A stretch of DNA of 64,000 nucleotides, from NCBI GenBank assembly GCA_017654735.1, contig JADPYG010000003.1:1-64000 (forward strand), read 5' to 3'. Position 1 is the first letter of the stretch. Every line of letters starts with the position of its first letter. The DNA comes from Vishniacozyma victoriae (lineage: Eukaryota > Basidiomycota > Tremellomycetes > Tremellales > Bulleribasidiaceae). A program made the position numbers and the translations under genes. The notes beneath the pieces are model-generated. The model ran no database searches and had not been told where the DNA came from. It worked only from the letters and a program-made list of their open reading frames with translations. Of this stretch, positions 57,276 to 64,000 are shown piece after piece.

Positions 57276-58351
57276 ATGACGTACACAGAGAATACTCGTA
57301 GGCAGACGCGACGAGACTCGTTTCCCTCTCGACGTCCAGGGTCTTGGGGTGAAATTGCTCCGCAGAGCTATGAAGCACGCGTTGCGCGCCCGCGAAGCCA
57401 GTCTACACCTTCTACGGGCAACAATCGCTCTCTTCTCCCTTCGTAAGCAGTCGCTCTTGCGCGTAAGTTGCTACTGATTGTTCCAGGACTTTTTTTCAGT
57501 CACCTGAACCCCAAGTCGACACAGACGCGTGCACCCGCTCGTCGAGCTCGTTTGATCCTGCCCAATCCCTCGAACTCGATCACTCCGTAGGGCCCTCAGC
57601 TCGTGTTTCCAGATCCGGTCTACACATTCGCTCGAGGTGGAGAAACTATCGCACACACCGGGCCAAGCTACATGAGGAATGGGACGCGCTCGACCGCCAG
57701 CTCGTTTCAGGGAGGCCCGTTCGAAAATACCAAGAGAAGACGTGGGCGGAGACATTCGGATGGAATAGAAACCGCAAGACCGCCGAGCAGCCTTATACAG
57801 GACCCAGCTTGGACCAACTACGTCTCCAAAGTCAACACCTCTTCTCAAGCCCACCATCGAGCACTTCACTCACCACCGATTCTCAGACAGCGCACTCACT
57901 CCACTCTCATAACTGTACCAACCGAGCCGGATCTTCTCGACCTCACAGTCGCCGATCAAGCTCAGACGCTGTCCCAAGCACCGGAAATAGTGTGCCTTCC
58001 CTGATGAGATCTGTCGACAGCTACGATAGCGCTCGTGCGGCTGGTCGAACTTCAGTCTCGAGGGTGGAATACAAGAGGTACAAGATTGCCCAACTGCGAG
58101 ATGATATTAGCGTTCGCGAGGAATTGCTGAAGAGTACCAAACGCATCCATACTCTCTTGCCGCAATCGATCACTCTGAACCGAGTAATCGGTGATCACGA
58201 TAGTGGTGGTACCCCACCAGGGACAAAGCTGCAGCGCCAGGGACATCTACAAGGAAGGGAAGGACAGATGCTCCCCGGCTTGCCATTGAAGCAGTCTGAC
58301 TGGGGGGAAGACCTGCAGAGGGGGATCGCTGGAGTTGCAGATGGAACATAG
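57276..58351 (+). CDS. Ser/Arg/Trp-rich orphan protein C
   Basis: Exons 57276-57442 and 57487-58351 encode 343 residues; the frame is open through the whole second exon, although the best visible ORF fragment begins only at 57809. N-terminus: MTYTENTRRQTRRDSFPSRR. Blocks: LHIRSRWRNYRTHRAKLHEEWDALDRQL, KTWAETFGWNRNRKTAEQPYTGPSLDQLRLQSQHLF, a Ser/His stretch, and a helical charged segment VEYKRYKIAQLRDDISVREELLKSTKRIHTLLPQSI that could form a coiled coil. No recognised family. The intron lacks a tight CTRAT..AG end (CTGATTGTTCCAG). Confidence 0.65.
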
Positions 58352-58751
58352 GAGATAACGGATGTGTGCATAGATGTGCAGTAGCAATGTTGATTTATGT
58401 TATGTTTTTTTGTCACTTCAACCTCATCGCAGAGTGGACATCTTCTTGTTACACGACATACTCCTTCGTCTGAGACCTCATCACTGCACACTTTCAGAAG
58501 GGGACCACCCGCCTTCTCTGTCCCTATCTTGCATCAAATTATAGCTACGTCACTTTATATCCCTTGACGGATCCTTTGATATGTAGGAAGGGATGAGTGT
58601 TTTAAACGGACTACTTATCTTCGATCCTTTGCTTTATAACACAGGGATGAGATTGCGCTGTTATTCACCTCAATGACTTGTACTTCTAATTCCAGAACTC
58701 ATCCCCTTCGCTCCATCCCCACATACCCCTATCCACAACAACCCGCTCTCC
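58352..58751. other. Intergenic region between orphan genes C and D
   Basis: 400 bp, AT-richer than its surroundings, with TTATATCCC and CTTTATAAC TATA-like sequences about 190 and 120 bp upstream of gene D. No gene supported. Confidence 0.5.
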
Positions 58752-60395
58752 ATGTTCGACCGACGCACAAGACCTCTCAATCAATCCCGGCGTACCGGCG
58801 TACCGAATTCCATCGCGGATAGCGCATTTGACAGCCGAAATCTTTCTGGGTTTTCCATAAATGAAGTCATGTTCCTTCCGGGAGGGGACGCGAGGGGCTC
58901 GCGCCAATCTCGGTATTACAATCACGTAGAAGTACCAGTACCACTGGAGCGCACTCACTCGCATCACATACCCCGAAGCAAGAAGGCGGCGACCACTTAC
59001 TTCACTCGGGAAAGCAGGCTGCCCCACTGGGTGGATCCCGAATGGGTTCGGCCTACTCGCCAGCTGTTGGATAGGTTCATACATCCACATCGGTGGAGAG
59101 ACCACCAGGAAGATCTCGATTGGAGAGAGAAGAACAGGGCTGAGGGGATGCCGCATCATCACGACGATTGGGTGGCTCCGAGCCAAAAACTGCACGAGGA
59201 TACTCCGATCTACCCCACCATTGACCAGACATTTGAGGAAGAACAAGCGAAAGCACCATGGCTCGCCTCAAGACCGCCTGACCCGTCTGCCAAATCGAAA
59301 TTTTCTCGCCAGAAAAAACTGCCGCCGAGGTCCGGGCGACTGCAAAAGAGAGATGAGGCGAATGGACGAAACTTCATCACAACTATCGGATCATTCGTCT
59401 TGAGAGCGACGACTGGAGTCTTAGATCGGCTAAAACGTGGGACATTAAATTCCGAAGGACAACCTATCCAGATCAGGTTGAAGAAGGGTGGTGGTCGATT
59501 CCCCATCGAGAGGGACATCGAGGACGAGATCAATACTTCCGTCTCCAAGACATCGTCGACAGCGCACTTACCCACCGACGCGCCATCGCCTAGCACACTG
59601 GACACCGGGCTCAACACTTCACGTCACGAATACACTTCCAAATCAGCGCCAAGACGACTCACTAAGAGACCCCCTCCTGCTACTGCTCCTCCAGCACCCT
59701 CGATCCACCATCCAACCCTTGCTGACCCACTCGACAAGAAGACTGACAGACGTCCATCCTATCATCCCACCCATTCGCGCTTGTCCAGTCTTCGTCGCAA
59801 AACTCCATCTCCTCAAGCTACCCTTCGTTCTCGTTCTTCCTCCGTCCCATCTTTGAACATGACGTCTTCGCCTGTGGCTCCCAAGATTGACCTGGAGTTC
59901 CCTTTCGAAGGGGGGGATTGGGGAATTCTAGATGTCAACGCTAGTCCACCGTCAGAGGCAGGGGATAGCTGTATATCCGGAACGACGGCGGTGAGTAGCA
60001 GGAAAGAAGGATCGGTCTCGTCTGCCTGTGACTACAGAATCAATCCCCTAAACCACTTAGCGACGACCGTCAGTGAACTTCAGCGCGTGGGTTCAGGGGC
60101 GTCCTCAATATCGGGGACGACAGCCGGATCGGTGGAGCACTGGAAGTCGAGCGAAGAGCCTTTGGAGAAGACTAAAGGTCCTCTTTTCATCCCTCAGACT
60201 CGGAAATCCGTCGCATCACAGCAAATACACCCCAAGATTATGACACCGTCGTGGTGGAAGGATTATGAGAGGGGAGTAGAGGAGCGATATTCCCGGCCAT
60301 TTACCGGCAATGCCCCAAGCACCAAGGATTATCAATTCGAGCACCCAAGTCTCGACTATTCCACCCGAACGGGACGGAATGGGGTGATGGCGTGA
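58752..60395 (+). CDS. Ser/Arg/Trp/His-rich orphan protein D
   Basis: Single-exon ORF of 547 residues, one of very few intronless genes here. The N-terminal third has an aromatic/basic block: LPHWVDPEWVRPTRQLLDRFIHPHRWRDHQEDLDWREKNRAEG, with HH and WVAP following. A Ser/Pro/Thr-rich, basic middle (RRLTKRPPPATAPPAP; LSSLRRKTPSPQATLRSRSSS) and a C-terminal TPSWWKDYERGVEERYSRPF block follow. No signal peptide, membrane helix or known domain. Repeated SGTTAxS units (CISGTTAVSS, SSISGTTAGS) occur near residues 420 and 455. Confidence 0.7.
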   Translation: MFDRRTRPLNQSRRTGVPNSIADSAFDSRNLSGFSINEVMFLPGGDARGSRQSRYYNHVEVPVPLERTHSHHIPRSKKAATTYFTRESRLPHWVDPEWVRPTRQLLDRFIHPHRWRDHQEDLDWREKNRAEGMPHHHDDWVAPSQKLHEDTPIYPTIDQTFEEEQAKAPWLASRPPDPSAKSKFSRQKKLPPRSGRLQKRDEANGRNFITTIGSFVLRATTGVLDRLKRGTLNSEGQPIQIRLKKGGGRFPIERDIEDEINTSVSKTSSTAHLPTDAPSPSTLDTGLNTSRHEYTSKSAPRRLTKRPPPATAPPAPSIHHPTLADPLDKKTDRRPSYHPTHSRLSSLRRKTPSPQATLRSRSSSVPSLNMTSSPVAPKIDLEFPFEGGDWGILDVNASPPSEAGDSCISGTTAVSSRKEGSVSSACDYRINPLNHLATTVSELQRVGSGASSISGTTAGSVEHWKSSEEPLEKTKGPLFIPQTRKSVASQQIHPKIMTPSWWKDYERGVEERYSRPFTGNAPSTKDYQFEHPSLDYSTRTGRNGVMA

Positions 60396-60673
60396 GATGT
60401 GATCTGGTTTGTGTCTTGATTCCTAGCGTTTATTCCTGAGCTGACGAGCGCACAGTCTCAGCGGGCAGAAGTGGAGTGGAATGCACCAGGCGGGTTGTCG
60501 TAGCTGGTGTCGTCGGAGTTGTCGTCGAATTTGCTATACACGGACATTGTGAGTTGTGAGTTGTGCCATTAGACCTATACATGTACCATCTAGTCCTCTA
60601 TCTCGATCGTTTCCAATCGACTGTATGCGCTCAGTCTCCTCCTTTCCCCGTCCCAAGCACTTGTCCAGCGCCT

Positions 60674-61917
60674 CTACTCCCTGACAGTAGCCTCTAGCTC
60701 CCTGGGCAGCCGGAACATGTCGACTCCCTTTCTCAACTGCTCCAAAAAGACAAACATACAGATCGTATTCGGTGTCAATCGGACTACCATCAGCCCTCGA
60801 ACACAGCAATAATGGCCATAGAAGGGACTCACTCCAAGCAGGCAACCATCCCTTGAACAGAAATCTTGGCCCCTCTTTCTTCAGACTCTCCAGTAATAAC
60901 TTCACTGGTCCGTCGTTCCCACTTGCATTCATGACTCTACTCTTGACCACATCGGCAGGCGCACAGATTGTCGTTGCTACCGTTCCAGAAAGTGCGGAAG
61001 AGAGGATATGGAGTGGCATGCCGTTCTCGAGGCCGTGGGAGAGGAGGGTCTCTTTGAAGAAGTCGTACGATACGAGTTGAGATGCGTTCATGAGTACCGC
61101 TCGGATCTGTCGTTAGCAAAGCGGGGCAAGGACACGTACGGTGTTGGGTAGTAATCCCCTTGCTAGTGACGAAGGTCCTTCCTGCTGCACCATCTTGTAT
61201 ACTCCATGCAGAGCATTCCTGTATCCATGCTGCTTCTCTACCGCTTTCGTAGGATCCGCAACCATTCGAACGAGAATGATATCTGCCGTCAGCGTGTCCG
61301 AGGTCAGGGACGTAAATAGGAGATCATACCGGCTGGGTTCCCCGCTAGACCACCGAGAGCTCCCGCACCACTTGCACAAAGTACCATCTCGCCTGTAGAC
61401 AATTTTCTCATCCCTGCAATCAGCACCGGACAGACCGAGAGACAGGAGACATACCATCCTGAGATAATCTCGCTTTCAGAGCGTCATATGCCCCTAGCCT
61501 CGTTATACTATATGTCATTTGTCGGAATATAGATGCTGATAGACCCGTATATAGGCCTCGGACCCCTGCTCGTTAGGAAAGCGTCTCATTAAATAGAAGA
61601 TGCGACGTACCCGACTGCCCTAGGACTTCTTTGATTGCCTGGATAAACGTCGATTTATGTGTTGATGTTTGCATTCGTCTATCATCAGCGCAGTCAATAA
61701 TAAGACCTACACTCTCATGACATCCAGTGGATGCGTACAGCATGCTGCCACTGTTTGTCAGCTCTGTCTTTCAGTAGACATACTCGAAGCAGCCGTCCCG
61801 CCAAGCCTGTCGTCAGCAATGTCCAATGAACGTCGTTGTATCACACGACCTTCAACACAAGTCGTGTTTTCACACGTCTCTCACTCACCAGAATGGATAC
61901 GTCTTAGCAGTGGTCAT
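60674..61917 (-). CDS. DIC1: Mitochondrial dicarboxylate carrier
   Basis: Inner-membrane carrier exchanging malate or succinate for phosphate. Starts MTTAKTYPFW then LGGTAASMAACCTHPLDVMRVRMQT, the first PxDxxR carrier signature. Next come STFIQAIKEVLGQSGVRGLYTGLSASIFRQMTYSITRLGAYDALKARL, the second repeat (GALGGLAGNPADIILVRMVADPTKAVEKQHGYRNALHGVYKMVQQEGPSSLARGLLPNT), and the third (MNASQLVSYDFFKETLL; VATTICAPADVVKSRVM; FLFKGWLPAWIRLTPNTICMFVFLEQLRKGV). The QMTYSITRLGAYD segment is the Dic1 substrate-contact context. At least eight short introns. Divergent from the next gene. Confidence 0.92.
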
Positions 61918-62141
61918 TCCTGGATACTATTGCAGAGGACAGAGTACAATACATGCATAGACCTGTTATCTACCCCTCGCATAGGATACTCAAAATGATT
62001 TCGAACTTGCGCTTGAAATTCGAAATGTTCAGGTTCGGTCAACTCCGATATCATCCTATATTACGTAAGAAACCGGACCGGTATCCTCGGCGCGTATCAA
62101 AGAGGGATAGTAACAAGTACCATACCTTGTCAATTTCGCAC

Positions 62142-63090
62142 ATGGCCTACCTCGCACCCTATACCGCCCACTTGGCGCCCTACACGGCTTATATCAAGCC
62201 ATGGTCGACCTACCTGACGCCCTACGTCCCCTACCTCTCTCCCCTACTCGAACCCATCCACCCAAACTTCCCATTCGCTCCCATCGATGTCTTCGGTGCG
62301 ATGCGGTTATCAAGTGTAGTCAACTGGATGGCTAGCGGGGCGTTCGACCCCTCTGTCGTCATCGAGGTAGACGAAAAGGGAAAGAAGGCTACAGAGAGGA
62401 GGAGGCCTCCTCTCCTGAGGGAGCTGCTGGGATTGATGATTGTCGTCTTCGGCCCTGAAACGTTCTTGGGAATGTTGACGGGTGCTCCTCCTTCATGGTT
62501 GGTATCGCTCAAGATCCCTCTACTGTTCTGTATCACCCGTAAGTCTACAAACCGGGATGGAGCTGATGGTAGACGTGATCCAGACTCGAACACCCCTCTT
62601 GTCTTTCCTACCAAAAGGCCCATCCCTCAAGCTAGAACTCCCACTAGCAATCCCAGACGCTGTCGGTCGTGCCCTCCTCCTCACCAAATTTTCAATCCTC
62701 CCCCTCCTTCGACCTACCGCAATGACCCCATCATTACCCGCAAACCCAGCATCCCTCCTGCTTGTCCCATTCATCCTAACCGTCCCATTCGCTTCAATAG
62801 TATTCTCGACACTTAATTTCTTTGCGCCAGAGATTCATCTCACTACCCCACTCGAGCTCAGGCCGGGAGGGTGGATGTTTGCCGATTCATTTGTTCCTGT
62901 TGTCATTCCACTGGTATTCCTCAGCTTGATTGGACCGGTTCAGGGATGGGGAATGGGTTTGGGGGTAGGGGAGGATGAGGCAGTATTGATCTGTGCGGCG
63001 TTGACCTCGTTGATTTTCGTCGGAAGGGCGGTCTACAATTTCGGACACGAGGCTCAGGTGGGGCAAAAGAGAAAGATCAAGACTGCGTAG
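62142..63090 (+). CDS. Multi-pass membrane protein with N-terminal heptapeptide repeat (TRIC-like?)
   Basis: Exons 62142-62538 and 62573-63090 encode 304 residues from the ATG at 62142 (context CACATGG). An in-frame ATG at 61995 would add 49 basic residues. The N-terminus has five seven-residue units of the form [YH][LI]xPYxx: YLAPYTA, HLAPYTA, YIKPWST, YLTPYVP, YLSPLLE. It is followed by PIDVFGAMRLSSVVNWMASG, LLGLMIVVFGPETFLGMLTGAPPSWL and about five hydrophobic helices, ending with DEAVLICAALTSLIFVGRAVYNFG. The G-PP-WL and final (R)AVYNF motifs recall TRIC intracellular cation channels, but the match is weak. Function is not assigned. Confidence 0.65.
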
Positions 63091-63264
63091 GCGACAGGGA
63101 TGTGGGTAAGGAATTCCGGGGTACGGGATATAGAAGGACCAGAGGGTTGGGTCAGAGAGATTGTCCAAAGGGTATAGAATATGCAATTACTACAGGTCCC
63201 ATTTTTCACCCTCACCATTCTACCTTCTCACCTCTCATGTATCATGCACTCAAATCGACCCTGT

Positions 63265-63564
63265 TCACAACCCGGAAACCCTCCTGATATATGGCAACAA
63301 AGTTTTCCTACCATCAGCCAGACAACATCGGAAACTCACTTCCACTGTTCCTGACACTATCGTCAGCCACCACCAGATCGCATAACTCACCTCCTTTCCA
63401 GTCTTCCCGGGGACAGCGACTTTCCAATCCTTCTCTCCAAACTTCAGGACGTGGTTGAATAATGCGGATTTCTGGTCTTTACTCCATCCTGGTGCTGATT
63501 TGTCGGGGGTGGGTGGGGTAGTGGATTGTGATTTGGTTGAGTGGGTTGTTCGGATTGCTGGCAT
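63265..63564 (-). CDS. Small single-repeat SANT/Myb-like protein
   Basis: Three exons (start 63564, stop at 63265) encode 77 residues, essentially one Myb/SANT repeat: PGWSKDQKSALFNHVLKFGEKDWKVAVPGKTGKECQEQWKKTLLPYIRRVSGL. The three regularly spaced aromatic positions (W, W, W in GWSKD, KDWK, EQWK) define the three-helix fold. A Ser/Thr/Pro-rich 25-residue lead precedes it. With one repeat it may bind DNA weakly or pair with a partner. The reading frame stays open upstream to 63813 but without an ATG. Confidence 0.8.
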   Translation of the reverse strand: MPAIRTTHSTKSQSTTPPTPDKSAPGWSKDQKSALFNHVLKFGEKDWKVAVPGKTGKEVSYAIWWWLTIVSGTVEVSFRCCLADGRKTLLPYIRRVSGL

Positions 63565-64000
63565 TGTTGATTGTAAAGTCGAGTGATGGAGAGGAAATTG
63601 GTCTTGGATAGGAGATATGACGAGCAAAAGGGAGAATGGATTGGTGGAAAGCGAAAGAGAAAAAGACCGATTGGAGCGGTATCGAGGGACGGATGAGGCA
63701 AAGCAGGGATATAGAAGAAGCACAAGGAGAGGGAGAGAGGATCCGAGGAAGTAAATGAAGAGAACCAGGCGGAATATACGGCTGAGGGCAGAGGAGGGAT
63801 GCCTAACGACCAAAGGAGGGTCGACTCTAGGATGGTATCACCTTGACGACACTCATCTTCTCATCCCACCTCTCCCTATTCCCATCACCCTCTCCCCTCA
63901 TCGCTCTCTCCATCGCTCTCTCCATCGCTCTCTCCATCGCTCTCTCTTTGTTGCTCCTTCTTCCCTTTTCTCTCGGAATCGCTTACATCAAACAAAAGAA
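63565..64000. other. Right-edge region without a supported gene
   Basis: 436 bp upstream of the SANT gene. A 12-bp tandem repeat lies at 63899-63946. A gene crossing the right edge cannot be excluded. Confidence 0.4.
63899..63946 (+). repeat. 12-bp tandem repeat, four copies
   Basis: Four perfect consecutive copies of CATCGCTCTCTC. The ATCGCTC core resembles the low-complexity intronic motifs in this window. Confidence 0.85.

Noticed and set aside
63565..63813. Longer SANT protein with an 83-residue hydrophobic N-terminus
   Set aside because: The extension has no ATG; it begins at TTG. The ATG at 63564 has good context.

Overview
This is a nuclear segment from a basidiomycete fungus, most likely a tremellomycete of the Cryptococcus/Kwoniella/Tremella type. 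The grounds are: roughly balanced GC; tightly packed genes on both strands; almost every gene cut by several very short introns (often 35-60 nt, GTAAGT/GTGAGT/GTACGT donors) whose 3' ends are a compact CTRAT..AG module such as CTAATGATAG; and fungal-specific families (Jen1 carboxylate transporter, SIT siderophore transporter, fungal Ada3, Mim2-like and loosenin-like proteins). The organism is inferred from these features, not proven. No transposon, CRISPR array, rRNA or plasmid feature was seen. Gene spans below run start codon to stop codon and include introns; they were assembled by reading splice sites by eye.

Layout. 0-10 kb: RPT6 (cut by the left edge), a JTB-like membrane protein, mitochondrial ribosomal protein mL54, replication hub CTF4, a twin-CX9C NDUFAF8-like factor and SAGA subunit ADA3/NGG1. 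10-18 kb: phosphofructokinase PFK1, a polyol (sorbitol/xylitol-type) dehydrogenase and the AGC kinase YPK1. 18-24 kb: a tandem pair of secreted expansin/loosenin-like proteins, an FAHD1-type hydrolase and two short orphan genes. 23.6-34 kb: MED12, a Mim2-like protein, a mitochondrial PPR protein, MFAP1 and PBDC1. 34-41 kb: a tRNA-like Pol III locus, JEN1, an NAD(P)-binding SDR protein and a SIT siderophore transporter. 41-50 kb: PWP1, SIN1/AVO1, thymidylate synthase and CDC6. 50-54 kb: a BAR/PH/ArfGAP protein. 54-60 kb: a run of four (perhaps five) same-strand, Ser/Arg/Trp-rich orphan genes. 60-64 kb: mitochondrial dicarboxylate carrier DIC1, a multi-pass membrane protein with an N-terminal heptapeptide repeat, and a 77-residue SANT/Myb protein.

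Most genes are unrelated housekeeping genes, but some connect. CTF4, thymidylate synthase and CDC6 act at G1/S and DNA replication, and all have CGCGTC/ACGCGT (MCB-like) elements upstream. YPK1 and SIN1 are kinase and substrate adaptor of the TORC2 pathway. The SIT transporter has two perfect ATCWGATAA sites, the binding consensus of fungal iron-GATA repressors. The least explained region is the orphan cluster at 54-60 kb, followed by the loosenin-like pair with its conserved upstream element.
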